Notes: a model not told the origin generated them from the sequence alone. Shown: positions 11,300 to 22,420, numbered from the stretch's first letter. The stretch: DNA of 64,000 nt from Desulfuromonadaceae bacterium (GCA_028712075.1 JAQTQX010000018.1:1-64000); one strand, 5' to 3'. Made by a program: numbers and translations.

Positions 11300-11758
11300 T
11301 TATTTCCCTCCGGAGGAAAATCCGTCCGGTGGAAGTTCGTTCAGCAGGGCCCAGAAACCACCAAGCTGTTTTACTGCATCAACAAAATCTGAAAAATTCA
11401 CCGGTTTGACTACGTAGGCATTAATTCCCAAATCATAGCTCCGGAGCACATCCTGTTCTTCCCTCGAAGAGGTCAGCATCACCACGGGAATATTCTTGAA
11501 CGCCGGGTCGGAACGGATTGCCCGCAGCACCTCAATGCCGTCCATGCGGGGCATTTTGATGTCGAGAATCGCCACCGCCGGACTGACCGGTTTTCGTGAT
11601 GCGTATTTCCCCTCGCAGCGCAAAAACTCCAGTGCTTCAACACCATCTTTGACATGCGTAACCCGGTTTGCCAGGTTGTTATCCGCCAAAGCTTCAAGAG
11701 TCAGTTCGGCATCGTTGGGGCTATCTTCTGCCAGCAAGATCGGTCTCAGTTCCTGCAT
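11300..11758 (-). CDS. Single-domain response regulator (Rcp1/CheY-like)
   Basis: ILLAEDSPNDAELTLEAL...AILDIKMPRMDGIEVL...VVMLTSS...YVVKPVNF. Confidence 0.9.
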   Translation of the reverse strand: MQELRPILLAEDSPNDAELTLEALADNNLANRVTHVKDGVEALEFLRCEGKYASRKPVSPAVAILDIKMPRMDGIEVLRAIRSDPAFKNIPVVMLTSSREEQDVLRSYDLGINAYVVKPVNFSDFVDAVKQLGGFWALLNELPPDGFSSGGK

Positions 11759-11785
11759 GAATGGTGTCCTCCTGTGATGCCGCTA

Positions 11786-13339
11786 TTACTGCGGCAGTGA
11801 AAAATAAAAATTCGCGCCCTTGTCCAATTCTCCCTCGCCCCACACCCTTCCGCCATGCCGGTTGATGATGCGCTGAACGGTGGCAAGGCCGATGCCGGTC
11901 CCTTCAAATTCTTCCTGTGAGTGCAGGCGCTGAAAAACACCGAAGAGTTTACCGGCGTACTTCATATCAAAACCGACCCCGTTATCTTCGACAACGAAGA
12001 CAATGTCGCTATTTTCTTCGTGCGCACTGACGGAGATGCGAGCGGTTTCCCGCGACCTGGTATACTTCACCGCGTTCCCCAGCAGATTGGCCCAGACTTG
12101 GCGCAGCAGTACCGAATCTCCCTTTACAGGGGGCAGTTCCCCAATCACCCATTCGATCATGCGATCGGAAGCGCTCTCCCGAACCATTGTGAGCACATCT
12201 TTGAGTAGCTGGTTCATATCCACCTGTTCGTGGCACATTTCGGCCCGGCCGGTTCGTGAAAACTGCAGCAGGTCGTCAATCAGCGTCCCCATTTGACGGG
12301 CTGAAGAGGCAATAGTATCAACATAATGCACGCCCTTATCGCTCAGGCCGTCACGGCAGCGGGATATCAGCAGATCAACGTAGCCGTCAATATGCCGCAA
12401 TGGAGCGCGCAAATCGTGCGATACGGAATAGCAGAAGGCCTCCAGTTCACTGTTGGCAGATTCCAATTGAGCAGTGCGCTCAATCACCCGCTGCTCCAGC
12501 TCGATATTCAGCCGATGAATTTCATCCTTGGTTTGTTTGTGCTCAATAATCTCGGCTTCAAGTGAGGCGGTTTTGTCACTGACAAGGATTTTCAAGCGTC
12601 TGTTGAAAAAGAACAGGAGAAACGTCGCTGCAATTCCGACCGAAAGAGAGCTGGTTAGAATATGGACGGTTGATATATCATCATTGATCGGCATCTTGAT
12701 CGACTCAATTGCCCGAAACACGCCGGTTTTTTCGTTAAAACCCCCTTCGCCCGGATAGAGTGCCTGAAGCCCTGGCGGCGCTTCCTCCCTTTTTCCATGG
12801 CATTTAAGGCAATTAGCATCAGTTTCCAGAAAAGGGATCGCGTAATACAGGTATTTTTTCCCATCAACGCTTATGACGTCCCTGTACTCATGCACATCCC
12901 TGTTCTCATTGAACATCTTGATCAGTGCGGCCTCGGACGGATCGGCTAAGTTAACCGGATTGCGAGGATTGACGGAGGCCATTTTGTAATATACTTCGGG
13001 GAGCCCCGCCTTTTTCATCTCTTCATTATAAAAAGCATGCATATTCCGGACGATGAAGGAGGATGAAAATATTTCGGGAGAGTAGAATTGTTGCGATACG
13101 GCACCATTGTCGCGTGCCTTGTAGAAGGTGGGGTGCATGATTTTCTGGATGTAATGGTGCAGTCCGCGGTGAGAAAAGAGGACATTTCTGATTTTGTCCT
13201 CGGCATCTTTCAAAAAAAAAGCCGATAATGCGTAATAGATGACAACAGCTACCGCGAATGTAGTTACAACAGCAAACAGGAGCGGTTTGAAAAAACGCCG
13301 CACTGTTTCTGGGCGATGACTTTTGCTGTCAATATCCAT
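11786..13339 (-). CDS. Sensor histidine kinase with periplasmic CXXCH (DUF3365/Tll0287-like) domain
   Basis: Two TM segments flank a domain with NCLKCHGKREE; HisKA (SHDLRAPLRHIDGY) and HATPase_c motifs; overlapping operon order with the Rcp1-like regulator. Confidence 0.9.
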   Translation of the reverse strand: MDIDSKSHRPETVRRFFKPLLFAVVTTFAVAVVIYYALSAFFLKDAEDKIRNVLFSHRGLHHYIQKIMHPTFYKARDNGAVSQQFYSPEIFSSSFIVRNMHAFYNEEMKKAGLPEVYYKMASVNPRNPVNLADPSEAALIKMFNENRDVHEYRDVISVDGKKYLYYAIPFLETDANCLKCHGKREEAPPGLQALYPGEGGFNEKTGVFRAIESIKMPINDDISTVHILTSSLSVGIAATFLLFFFNRRLKILVSDKTASLEAEIIEHKQTKDEIHRLNIELEQRVIERTAQLESANSELEAFCYSVSHDLRAPLRHIDGYVDLLISRCRDGLSDKGVHYVDTIASSARQMGTLIDDLLQFSRTGRAEMCHEQVDMNQLLKDVLTMVRESASDRMIEWVIGELPPVKGDSVLLRQVWANLLGNAVKYTRSRETARISVSAHEENSDIVFVVEDNGVGFDMKYAGKLFGVFQRLHSQEEFEGTGIGLATVQRIINRHGGRVWGEGELDKGANFYFSLPQ

Positions 13340-13395
13340 AGCAACTCCAATATTGGAAAACAGCACTGACGCCAGGTCACAATCAAAAATCCAGA

Positions 13396-15336
13396 TCAGT
13401 CATTCTCTTTCCTGTCGAGCATTTCCCGCATCTTCCGCAACAGCTCCAGCGGTTTGACCGGTTTCAGTATGAGATCGGCTCCCTTGTCAAGTTCTCCGCG
13501 GTTTCGGAGAAAATCGGCGGTATAGCCGCTGGTGAATAATACTTTGGCCCCTGCCTGGATTTGCTTGATCTCCTTGTATGCCTCCAGGCCGCTTTTTTTC
13601 GGCATAATCATGTCCATCAGGATGAGCTTGACGCTGCTGCTGTTTTCACTGAACATCTTAACGGCATCTACTCCATCCCCGGCACTGATAATTTCATATC
13701 CGGAATGTATGAGAATGCTTTCCATCACTTTTCGTACGGAAACATCATCTTCAACGACCAGTATCGTTTCTGTGCCCCCTTTGGGTGCCTTTTCAGCAAC
13801 ATGTTCCATTTCCGTAAGTAGTTCTTTGTCAATAATCGGGATAAAAATTTTGAAGGTGGTTCCTTTGCCCTGCTCGCTATACACGTAAATGAAACCGTTA
13901 TGTTGACTGACGATGCCATGTACGATGGCCATACCGAGACCGGTTCCTTTGCCGACTTCCTTGGTGGTAAAGAAGGGCTCAAAAATTCTGGTGCAGGTCG
14001 TCTCATCCATGCCGCAGCCGTTGTCGGATACCGATATGAGGGCGTAGTTCCCAACTTTTCCACAGTTGTGCTCATGTACAAAAGAATCATCAATAGTCTG
14101 AAAAGAGGTCTCTATGGTCAGCTCACCACCTTCTGACATGGCGTCGCGCGCATTCGCGGCCAGATTGATAAGCACCTGCTCAATCTGACCGGCATCGGCT
14201 AAAACGCTGAGAGTTGCATCATTATGAACCGCCCTGAGCCTGATGTCCTCGCCGATTATTCTGACCAGGAACTTTTGCATCTGTTGCACGATATCGTTCA
14301 GATTAACCGGTTTCGAATCCATGACCTGTTTGCGACTGAAGGCAAGCAGACCTTGTGTTAACTGGGCGGCTTTTTCGGCTGCCGAGACAATGTGTTGCAT
14401 GGCCTCCTTTTCTGATGCACTGAAGTTGACCTTCATGCTCAGGAGATTGGCATAGCCAAGAATCACCGTCAGAATATTGTTGAAGTCGTGTGCCACCCCA
14501 CCCGCAAGCTGCCCGATAGCTTCCATTTTTTGCGACTGGCGAAGCTGTTCTTCGAGTTTGCGATGATCGGAAATGTCCTGCATGAATACTACCATCTGCC
14601 CGCCGTCAACCGGTTGATACTGGACGCTGACTTCGATGTCAAACGTGCTTCCATCTTTGCGACGGTGCCGCGATTCAAAGCGGTCCTCGCCCTGATCCAC
14701 GAGTTTTCGTATGCGCGCAGCGGTTTCCTGCTGATTTTCAATGACCTCCAGGTCTGTAATTCTTTTCGCGAGTAATTCCTGAGCGCTATAGCCGCTCATG
14801 CGGCAATAGGTTTCGTTAACTTCGAGAATCCTCTCCTGCATATCCACCAGCCAGAAGCCATCCATCGCAGTCTGGAGAATCGTGCGGTGACGTTCCTCAC
14901 TCTTCAGGAGTGCCTCTTCGGCCAATTTACGCGCAGCGCGTTCCTTAACCTCATCAAGTGCACGCCGTATGGCCAGCTGCAGATTATCAAGTTTCTTCTT
15001 TGACACATAGTCGGTAGCGCCCTGTTTCAGCAGTGCCACCGCTTTTTCTTCACCAACAGCTCCGGAAACGCAGATAAAGGGCACCTCGGGGCACTGTCGT
15101 AGCACGAGTGCGAGAGCCTCCGGTGCCTCAAAGCCTGGCAGATGGTAATCAGCAATAATGATGTCATACATTCCGCTCTGCAGAAAACGGGCAAATTCGT
15201 TCTCGTTGGCAGCCCAGTCAATGTCAATCGAAAGGCCTCCGTCGATTAACTTCTCCCTGATTATCTCGGCATCCATTGGGGAGTCTTCAATATGCAGGAT
15301 TTTCAAGGGTTGATCGGTGCTATTCCCATTGTTCAT
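13396..15336 (-). CDS. Hybrid histidine kinase: REC-PAS-HisKA-HATPase-REC
   Basis: N-terminal receiver, [29 protein letters not shown]-terminal receiver ([13 protein letters not shown]). Confidence 0.93.
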   Translation of the reverse strand: MNNGNSTDQPLKILHIEDSPMDAEIIREKLIDGGLSIDIDWAANENEFARFLQSGMYDIIIADYHLPGFEAPEALALVLRQCPEVPFICVSGAVGEEKAVALLKQGATDYVSKKKLDNLQLAIRRALDEVKERAARKLAEEALLKSEERHRTILQTAMDGFWLVDMQERILEVNETYCRMSGYSAQELLAKRITDLEVIENQQETAARIRKLVDQGEDRFESRHRRKDGSTFDIEVSVQYQPVDGGQMVVFMQDISDHRKLEEQLRQSQKMEAIGQLAGGVAHDFNNILTVILGYANLLSMKVNFSASEKEAMQHIVSAAEKAAQLTQGLLAFSRKQVMDSKPVNLNDIVQQMQKFLVRIIGEDIRLRAVHNDATLSVLADAGQIEQVLINLAANARDAMSEGGELTIETSFQTIDDSFVHEHNCGKVGNYALISVSDNGCGMDETTCTRIFEPFFTTKEVGKGTGLGMAIVHGIVSQHNGFIYVYSEQGKGTTFKIFIPIIDKELLTEMEHVAEKAPKGGTETILVVEDDVSVRKVMESILIHSGYEIISAGDGVDAVKMFSENSSSVKLILMDMIMPKKSGLEAYKEIKQIQAGAKVLFTSGYTADFLRNRGELDKGADLILKPVKPLELLRKMREMLDRKEND

Positions 15337-15527
15337 GAGCGGTTATTCTCCAAAAGTATACGGCGAGTGAGCATATCGTTCTTAATTGTAGCGCTGTTTT
15401 GCGGGATTGCAATAAACCGTGAACTAATTGTTACCGCCGGAAACTCCGTATGCAGAAATGCTTCTTGTCTTAACGAGCCGGCTTAACGTAGAATCGCCAG
15501 CAAAAAAGCGTCGGAAGCGAGTGGTTT

Positions 15528-16346
15528 ATGAATATGGCGACAATCGATGGCATTACACTATCTCTTGCCGGACCGGTGGAGCTGAACCTGCGCTGGGTTG
15601 GTCAGGAAGATCTGCTGACGCAGCTTCTGGCGGCCTGGATGGTGATTGACGAGCGGGATCTTCCGTTTAATCCGCGTCTGGTTGGCAAGCCGGGCGTCGG
15701 CAAAACAACTCTTGCGTACGCTGCGGCAAAACGCTTGGGGCGACCGGTCTATCTTTTTCAGGCCACCATGGATACCCGCCCTGAAGATCTGATTGTAACT
15801 CCGGTGATCGGTCCTGATGCTAAGATCCAGTATGCCGCTTCTTCGCTGGTATCTGCAATGCTGACGGGAGGGGTACTGATTCTCGATGAAGGGAACCGCA
15901 TGAGCGAAAAGGCCTGGGCATCCCTGGCGCCCCTTCTGGATGACCGTCGCTATGTTGAGTCGCTTGTGACCGGCCTGCGCATCCCGGCTTCCCGGGATTT
16001 CCGGATTGTGGTCACCATGAACGAGGATTCCTCAACATTCGAGATTCCGGAATATATTCACTCACGACTGCAGCCGCAGATATATATCGATTTTCCCGAG
16101 GCTGACGAGGAGTTGATTATTCTCAAGGAAAACCTGCCGTTTGCCGACAATGACATACTGCAGTATGTGGTCGCCTTTCTGCAGCGCGCTCATGCCGCCG
16201 ATGAGCTCTACTCTGTGCGGGACGGCATCAATATTGCCCGTTATGCGCTCAAGATGTCTGCTGCCGGCAGCACACCGGCAACGGAACTGTTGCGGCTTGC
16301 CATGATGCGTATCCTCGGCAGCGAAGCGCTCCACTACCTCGACTGA
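15528..16346 (+). CDS. MoxR-type AAA+ ATPase
   Basis: Walker A GKPGVGKTT, Walker B GVLILDEGNRM, sensor VVTMNEDSSTFEIPE. Confidence 0.88.
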   Translation: MNMATIDGITLSLAGPVELNLRWVGQEDLLTQLLAAWMVIDERDLPFNPRLVGKPGVGKTTLAYAAAKRLGRPVYLFQATMDTRPEDLIVTPVIGPDAKIQYAASSLVSAMLTGGVLILDEGNRMSEKAWASLAPLLDDRRYVESLVTGLRIPASRDFRIVVTMNEDSSTFEIPEYIHSRLQPQIYIDFPEADEELIILKENLPFADNDILQYVVAFLQRAHAADELYSVRDGINIARYALKMSAAGSTPATELLRLAMMRILGSEALHYLD

Positions 16347-16349
16347 CCC

Positions 16350-18326
16350 ATGCCGCAGCGCCTCTATCTGGAAACATTCGGTTCGATTCATGCCTTGCCG
16401 ATACTGCATTACCGAATGGAGTGCGCCCAGTTGGTACGCATGGCTGTTCGTCAACTGCGTCCCGATGCTATTGCCATTGAGCTCCCGACAACGGTGGAGG
16501 CACCGTTTCTGAGGGGGGTGCGCCGCCTGCCGCAGATTTCCGCCATCAGCTATCAGGCAGAGTATTTGAAAGGTGGGGGAGGGGGCAAAGGTGCCACGGT
16601 CTATCTGCTGACAGAGCCCGCAGACCCGCTGGTAGAAGCGGCGCGGCTGGCACTTGAGCTGCAGCTGCCGCTCCATTTCGTTGATGTAGATACCGACAGC
16701 TATCCCCAGCATCACGAGCCGCTTCCCGATTCCTACAGCATCTGCCGCATCGGTCTAGCGGCGTATTACCGTGCCTACCGGGCCGCGTCGGTCGGGCAAA
16801 CCCCCTGCTGTGAGGATCAGCGCCGCGAACAGGGGATGGCCTACCGTCTGCAAACAGTGGCACAAAATCACCAGCGCATCCTGTTTGTCTGCGGGATGGC
16901 GCATCTTGAGCGGATCAAGGGGCTGTATGCATTACCACAGGCCGCGCCACTGGAGCGGGTCAGGCGCGAAGGGATCAGCATCTTCAATCTGCATCCTGAT
17001 TCATGTCGGGAAATCCTTGCGGAATTTCCCTTTCTTTCCGCGGTCTATGAATACCGTCGCGGCCCACTTCCGGATGAGCCTGAAGAGAGCGGCGACGGCC
17101 TGCGCAAACGCTTCCATGCCCTTGAGCTGATTAAGGGGGGCAGACAGGATCTTTCCGAAGAACAACTACTGGATAACGCCATTCAGAGAACCGCGCGGCA
17201 TACCGGGTCCGAGGGAACTTTTCCCGATCGCCAGCGGATTATGTACCGCCTGTTCTTTGAAACGTGCCGGCACTATCGCCAGGAAACCGGTGAACCGGTG
17301 CATATCTGGCAGAAACGGGCTTTTTTCCGTTTTGCCCGGAATTACGCAGTGCAGGGAGGTATGCTGCTCCCGGACCTGTTCCAGCTCCTGGTTGCAGCGA
17401 GAGGGTGCATTGATGATAATTTTGCCTATGCATTCTGCCGATTGGCAACGTGCTATCCCTGGCAGTCAGCGTCGAGTGATCTCGCCACGATCAGTATTTC
17501 TCCGGAGGAAATATGGGGAGGCAGTCGCCACATCCGTTTCCGGCCACGGCAGAAACGGCACAAGGGGCTTTCGCAGCTTGGACTGCTCAAACGAAAACGG
17601 GAAAAGCGGACGGGTGAGTGGCTGGAGGGGTTTGACGATCCGTCTATCTGCTCGTATCCCCCTGAGGATATTGCCATAGAGGAATATGGGCGCTTTCTCA
17701 AGCGCAAGGGGAGCATGCAGCTTTCGGAGGAGTTGAGCCGCAGTGAGAAGTTCAGCACCTCGCTGCTTGATGGCATTGATATGCGGGAAACGGTGCGCAA
17801 CCTTCACGAAGGGGCAATCTATGTCCGGGAACAGCAGCGTGCCAAGGGGGGTGTTGGCTGCCTCGTGGTGATATTTGACGATGATCGCCGTACGGAGCGG
17901 TATCCTTACCGCATGACCTGGCTGGGGGAGCACGAACAGGAATCGGATATGGCTTTTTACGCCACCGATCCGGCTGAAAACATCGTCGGACCAGGTATCT
18001 GTCGTTGCGAATACGGCGGTTTCATGCTCTCGTATCCCCCCCGGCGCATGGCGGATGTCTGGCACGATCCGGATTACCGCATGTCTGCAACAAGGGCGGA
18101 AGTGCTGTTGCTGGCCGCACTGGACTATTCAATCGAGAAGCATGTTGTGTATGTAGCGGCAAAGCCCCCCCGCAGCATGTTCAAACAGATCGCCGCACGC
18201 CTCGACCGGAAAATTGTCTATATCCCGCTTGGCTCACTCTCCCCGCACAAACTAAAGCAGCTTCGGGTGCTGCATATCCTGTCCGGCAAGGATAAGCGTG
18301 AACTGGCAAAGGATTACATCTGGTAG
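16350..18326 (+). CDS. Uncharacterised 658-aa protein with TraB/DUF5682-like N-terminal motifs, MoxR partner
   Basis: Starts 3 nt after the MoxR stop; motif order LRPDAIAIELPTTVE ... PLHFVDVDTD ... REQGMAYRLQTVA ... ILFVCGMAHLERI resembles TraB/EreA-like proteins; C-terminal 400 aa unassigned. Confidence 0.6.
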   Translation: MPQRLYLETFGSIHALPILHYRMECAQLVRMAVRQLRPDAIAIELPTTVEAPFLRGVRRLPQISAISYQAEYLKGGGGGKGATVYLLTEPADPLVEAARLALELQLPLHFVDVDTDSYPQHHEPLPDSYSICRIGLAAYYRAYRAASVGQTPCCEDQRREQGMAYRLQTVAQNHQRILFVCGMAHLERIKGLYALPQAAPLERVRREGISIFNLHPDSCREILAEFPFLSAVYEYRRGPLPDEPEESGDGLRKRFHALELIKGGRQDLSEEQLLDNAIQRTARHTGSEGTFPDRQRIMYRLFFETCRHYRQETGEPVHIWQKRAFFRFARNYAVQGGMLLPDLFQLLVAARGCIDDNFAYAFCRLATCYPWQSASSDLATISISPEEIWGGSRHIRFRPRQKRHKGLSQLGLLKRKREKRTGEWLEGFDDPSICSYPPEDIAIEEYGRFLKRKGSMQLSEELSRSEKFSTSLLDGIDMRETVRNLHEGAIYVREQQRAKGGVGCLVVIFDDDRRTERYPYRMTWLGEHEQESDMAFYATDPAENIVGPGICRCEYGGFMLSYPPRRMADVWHDPDYRMSATRAEVLLLAALDYSIEKHVVYVAAKPPRSMFKQIAARLDRKIVYIPLGSLSPHKLKQLRVLHILSGKDKRELAKDYIW

Positions 18327-18390
18327 TTTTTGGAGTTGATGTTGACGTTAGTGCATGAACAATTCTGATCAAGGCGCTTGCGTGTCAAAT

Positions 18391-20355
18391 TCACCCTGAA
18401 AACTTCTCCCACTCACCATACAGTTTTTCCAGTCGTCCGTTCAGTTCTGCATGGCGCTCACCCCCCTGCAATCCGCGCTCGGGATCGTCAAAAAAACCGG
18501 GGGCGTTCATTTTATCTTCCAACTGTGTCAGTTCCCGTTCAACCGCGGAAATCTGCGCCTCAATCTCCCCCATTTGCTTTTGCCGCGCCTGTTCTTCCCG
18601 CTTGCGTCGTTTCTCCTCTTCCCGGTCTTTCAGGCGCACTTCCTTGTTCAGTGGGGGGAGCGGGGCCGGAGAACTGTCAGTCGAAATTGAAGTGGTTGCG
18701 GAAGCCGTTGGGCAGGAGGCAGGGAGAGGCTTCACCCCTCCTGCCTCCTGAAAAGAAGCGCCTTTTTTCCCCAGGTAATATTCGTAATCGCCGAAGAAGT
18801 TCACCACCTTTCCCCCTTCAACCTCGACTACCCGCGTGGCGAGCGCATTGACAAAATAGCGGTCGTGCGAAACAAACACCACCGTGCCGTCAAAGCTTTT
18901 GAGGGCGTCCAGCAGAACTTCCTTGCTGTACAGGTCGAGATGATTTGTCGGCTCATCCATCAACAGCAGGTTGGAGGGGCGGAGCAGCATCTTGGCCAGG
19001 GCGAGGCGGTTCCGTTCGCCGCCGGAGAGAACGCCGATCTTTTTATGAATATCGTCGCCGGAGAAGAGAAATGCTCCGAGGATGTCGCGCAGTTTCGGCA
19101 CCATGTCATACGGAGCATCGGCATACAGTTCATCGTAGGCGGTACGGCTTTGTTCAAGGACATTGGCCTGATCCTGTGCGAAATAATCCATGCTGACATT
19201 GTGCCCGGGCAGCCGTTCCCCGCCTTGGAATTCTCCGCCGGCCAGCACCGCCATGAGGGTCGATTTTCCGGCACCGTTGTGTCCGACCAAAGCAACCCGT
19301 TCACCTTTGTCAATCGTCAGGTCAATAGTGTTCAACACAACGTGAGCGTCGAACGAGCGGGTCAGCCCCTTCAGCTCCATGACCGTTTTGCCGCTTTTTG
19401 GGGCATCCGGAAACTGGAAGCGGATTTTTTTCCGTTCGGGGGGGAGAATAATCCGTTCCACCTTTTCCAACTGTTTAACCCGTGACTGAACCTGCGAGGC
19501 CTTGTTGGCCTGATAGCGGAAGCGGCGGATGAAATCCTCGGTTTTTTCGATCTCTTCATCCTGGATACGCTTGGCATTCCGCAGAGCGGAGACCCGTTCG
19601 TCGCGCTGGACAAGATACCGGGTGTAGTTGCAGTGATAGTCGGAGATTGTATGGTTCCAAACTTCGGCGATGCGGCTGCAGACGCTGTCCATGAAGAAGC
19701 GATCATGCGAAACCAGGATAACCGAGCCGGGATAGGCGCATAGGTATTCTTCAAGCCAGTTGCGCGCCTCGATATCAAGATGGTTGGTCGGTTCGTCAAG
19801 CAGCAGGATATCCGGTTTCTGCAGCAGCAACCGGGCGAGGGCAATACGCATCTGCCAGCCGCCCGAGAACTCCCCGCAGTCGCGGTGCCAGTCGAATTGG
19901 GCAAAACCGAGCCCTTTCAACACCGTGCCGATCTCCGCTTCCATGGTATAACCGCCGCCATGCCGGAACTGTTCCTGTAGTTCGCCATAGCGTGCCAAAA
20001 TTTGGTCGTGTTCTGGAGAGTCGTGCGGGAGCCGTTCCAGTTCCTGGCCGATCCGGTGCAGCTCCTCCTCCATGGCGAGCAGTTCAGCGAGAGCGGCGCG
20101 GGCCTCATGGAACAGCGACAGACCTTCGGTGACGATGCCGTCCTGCGGCAGATAGGACGCTTTGGCGCCACGGGCGAACTGAATTTCTCCCGATGACGGT
20201 TCGGTCAGGCCAGAGATGATCTTCATCAGCGTCGATTTTCCCGCGCCGTTTTCGCCGACGAGCGCTACCCGCTCCCCTTTTTTCAAGTGCCAGGAAATAT
20301 CGGTGAAGAGGGGATTGCCGGCAAAGTCTTTGGATAGATTGATGAGTTGGAGCAT
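18391..20355 (-). CDS. ABC-F family ATP-binding protein
   Basis: Two ABC cassettes (GENGAGKST, GHNGAGKST, LSGGERNRLALAKMLL) with a linker and charged C-terminal coiled coil; no TM segments. Confidence 0.94.
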   Translation of the reverse strand: MLQLINLSKDFAGNPLFTDISWHLKKGERVALVGENGAGKSTLMKIISGLTEPSSGEIQFARGAKASYLPQDGIVTEGLSLFHEARAALAELLAMEEELHRIGQELERLPHDSPEHDQILARYGELQEQFRHGGGYTMEAEIGTVLKGLGFAQFDWHRDCGEFSGGWQMRIALARLLLQKPDILLLDEPTNHLDIEARNWLEEYLCAYPGSVILVSHDRFFMDSVCSRIAEVWNHTISDYHCNYTRYLVQRDERVSALRNAKRIQDEEIEKTEDFIRRFRYQANKASQVQSRVKQLEKVERIILPPERKKIRFQFPDAPKSGKTVMELKGLTRSFDAHVVLNTIDLTIDKGERVALVGHNGAGKSTLMAVLAGGEFQGGERLPGHNVSMDYFAQDQANVLEQSRTAYDELYADAPYDMVPKLRDILGAFLFSGDDIHKKIGVLSGGERNRLALAKMLLRPSNLLLMDEPTNHLDLYSKEVLLDALKSFDGTVVFVSHDRYFVNALATRVVEVEGGKVVNFFGDYEYYLGKKGASFQEAGGVKPLPASCPTASATTSISTDSSPAPLPPLNKEVRLKDREEEKRRKREEQARQKQMGEIEAQISAVERELTQLEDKMNAPGFFDDPERGLQGGERHAELNGRLEKLYGEWEKFSG

Positions 20356-20528
20356 GGCTGGCGTTGTAACATACAATGTGAGGTGTCGGCAAGCGGAGGG
20401 TGTGTGCTGCGCTTGCCCTATTCGGCAAACCTGCTACACTGGCGTCAGCTCCAGAGTCATCGAGCGGCAGCAAAAATACCCTGGTAAAGAGGGTGCCATA
20501 TACCATGAATCTCCATCATGCAACATAT

Positions 20529-21497
20529 ATGCAGACTTCCGTACGCATCTGTGCGGTGCTGGCACTCCTGTTTTCTGCTGCGTGCAGCACGGAACCGGCA
20601 CCATCAAACAGGGTTCAGGGGTATGTCGAAGCCGACTACGTGTATGTCACCGCACCGTTGGCAGGGAAACTGCGATCGCTCTCTGTCCGGCGTGGGGCAC
20701 ACGTCAGTGCTGGCGAGTCGCTCTTCCTGCTGGAAAGTGTTCCGGAAAAAACGGCTCGCGATGAGGCAACACAGCGGCTTGCCCAGATCCGTGCCCAACG
20801 GGCTGATGCAGGAAAAGGGAAACGCCCGACGGAAATTGCGGCTGTCACAGCGCAGCTGAATCTTGCTCGGACAGCGCTCCAGCTGTCCGAGCAGGAGCTG
20901 GCTCGTCAGGAGAAACTGCTGCTTGCAAACGTAGTGGCTCTTCAGGATGTGGAACGACAGCGTTCAGCACGGGATCAGAACCGGCAGCGGGTTGGACAAC
21001 TGGAGGCGGAGCTCCGTACGGCACAGCTTGGTTCGCGCAGCGATCAGATGGCCATGCTCCATGCTCAGGAACAGTCTCTCGAAGCGGCTCTTGCCAGAAG
21101 CGAATGGGAGCTTGCCCAGAAGCAGCAGTCCGCTCCGGCCGCGGGGGTGGTTTTCGATACGTTGTACCGGCCGGGCGAGTGGATCGCTGCCGGACGCCCG
21201 GTGATTGTGCTACTACCTCCGCAGAATATCAAGGTGCGCACTTTTGTGCCGCAGTCATTGTTGACATCCATTCATACCGGCAGTAAGGCGGCGATCACGG
21301 TAGACGGAAAGCCGGCTCTGCTCACCGGGATTGTGGCGTACATTTCGCCGCAGGCGGAATACACACCGCCGGTTATCTACAGTCAGGAGCATCGGCAGAA
21401 ACTGGTCTACCTGGTAGAGCTGACGTTTGATCCGGCACCGGCAGATCTGCCCCATCCGGGGCAGCCGGTTGACGTCCAGTTCGGAACCGGCAGATGA
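20529..21497 (+). CDS. HlyD-family efflux adaptor lipoprotein
   Basis: Lipobox ALLFSAAC from ATG 20529; HlyD motifs; operon with ABC ATPase and permease. Confidence 0.9.
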   Translation: MQTSVRICAVLALLFSAACSTEPAPSNRVQGYVEADYVYVTAPLAGKLRSLSVRRGAHVSAGESLFLLESVPEKTARDEATQRLAQIRAQRADAGKGKRPTEIAAVTAQLNLARTALQLSEQELARQEKLLLANVVALQDVERQRSARDQNRQRVGQLEAELRTAQLGSRSDQMAMLHAQEQSLEAALARSEWELAQKQQSAPAAGVVFDTLYRPGEWIAAGRPVIVLLPPQNIKVRTFVPQSLLTSIHTGSKAAITVDGKPALLTGIVAYISPQAEYTPPVIYSQEHRQKLVYLVELTFDPAPADLPHPGQPVDVQFGTGR

Positions 21498-22420
21498 ACG
21501 GGAACATCGCTATTGATGTACGAGGCATGACCAAACGCTTTGGAGAGCATACCGTTGTCAACGGCATCGATCTTCAGATGCGCAGCGGCGAAGTGTGCGG
21601 CTTCCTTGGACCGAACGGGAGCGGCAAGACCACCTTTATCCGGATGCTCTGCGGTCTGCTGGCAGCAGATGCCGGTGAGGGGACTTGCCTCGGCTTCGAC
21701 GTTATCAGGGAAAGTGAGGCGATCAAGCGCCATATCGGCTACATGACACAGCGTTTCAGCTTTTACGAGGATCTGAGCATTGTTGAAAACCTTGATTTTG
21801 TGGCACGCATGTATGACGTGAACAATCGTCGCCAGGCGGTGCAGGATAGCATCGAACGACTCGGTCTTGCCGCCCGCCAGAAGCAGCTGGCCGGTGAGCT
21901 GTCCGGGGGGTGGAAGCAGCGCCTCGCCCTTGCGGCCTGCCTGATTCATAATCCGAGGCTGCTGCTGCTTGACGAACCGACCGCCGGGGTTGATCCGAAA
22001 GCGCGCCGTGACTTCTGGGAGCAGATTCATGAACTTGCCGGACAGGGACTCACTTTTCTGATCACTACCCACTACATGGATGAAGCGGAACGGTGTGACC
22101 GGCTCGCCTATCTTTCCTACGGTAATCTGCTCACTCACGGAACGGCGGCAGAGGTGATTGCCGGAGCGGGGTTGACGACCTGGTCGGTCAGCGGCTCCGA
22201 ATTGGCAGAGCTTGCCCTGCAGTTGCGCGGCATTCCGGGAGTCAATCAGGCGGTTGCCTTTGGTGCCAGGCTGCATGTAAGCGGTACCAGTCAGCATCTG
22301 CTTGAACAGGCAATTGCCCCCTTTCGCACGGAACAACACACATGGCAGCAAGTCAATCCGGGGCTTGAGGATGTTTTTATTCATCTGATGGGCACTTCAC
22401 AGGATAACTACACGCTATGA
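21494..22420 (+). CDS. ABC transporter ATP-binding protein (multidrug, ABC-2 type)
   Basis: GPNGSGKTT, LSGGWKQRLALAACLIHNPRLLLLDEPTAGVDP. Confidence 0.95.
   Translation: MNGNIAIDVRGMTKRFGEHTVVNGIDLQMRSGEVCGFLGPNGSGKTTFIRMLCGLLAADAGEGTCLGFDVIRESEAIKRHIGYMTQRFSFYEDLSIVENLDFVARMYDVNNRRQAVQDSIERLGLAARQKQLAGELSGGWKQRLALAACLIHNPRLLLLDEPTAGVDPKARRDFWEQIHELAGQGLTFLITTHYMDEAERCDRLAYLSYGNLLTHGTAAEVIAGAGLTTWSVSGSELAELALQLRGIPGVNQAVAFGARLHVSGTSQHLLEQAIAPFRTEQHTWQQVNPGLEDVFIHLMGTSQDNYTL

Noticed and set aside
18391-20355. ORFs such as 18865..19485 and 19371..19904 overlapping the ABC-F gene
   Set aside because: Frame shadows of the ABC-F gene.
21407-22384. 325-aa minus-strand ORF
   Set aside because: Antisense to a clear ABC ATPase gene; composition looks like reverse-complement translation.
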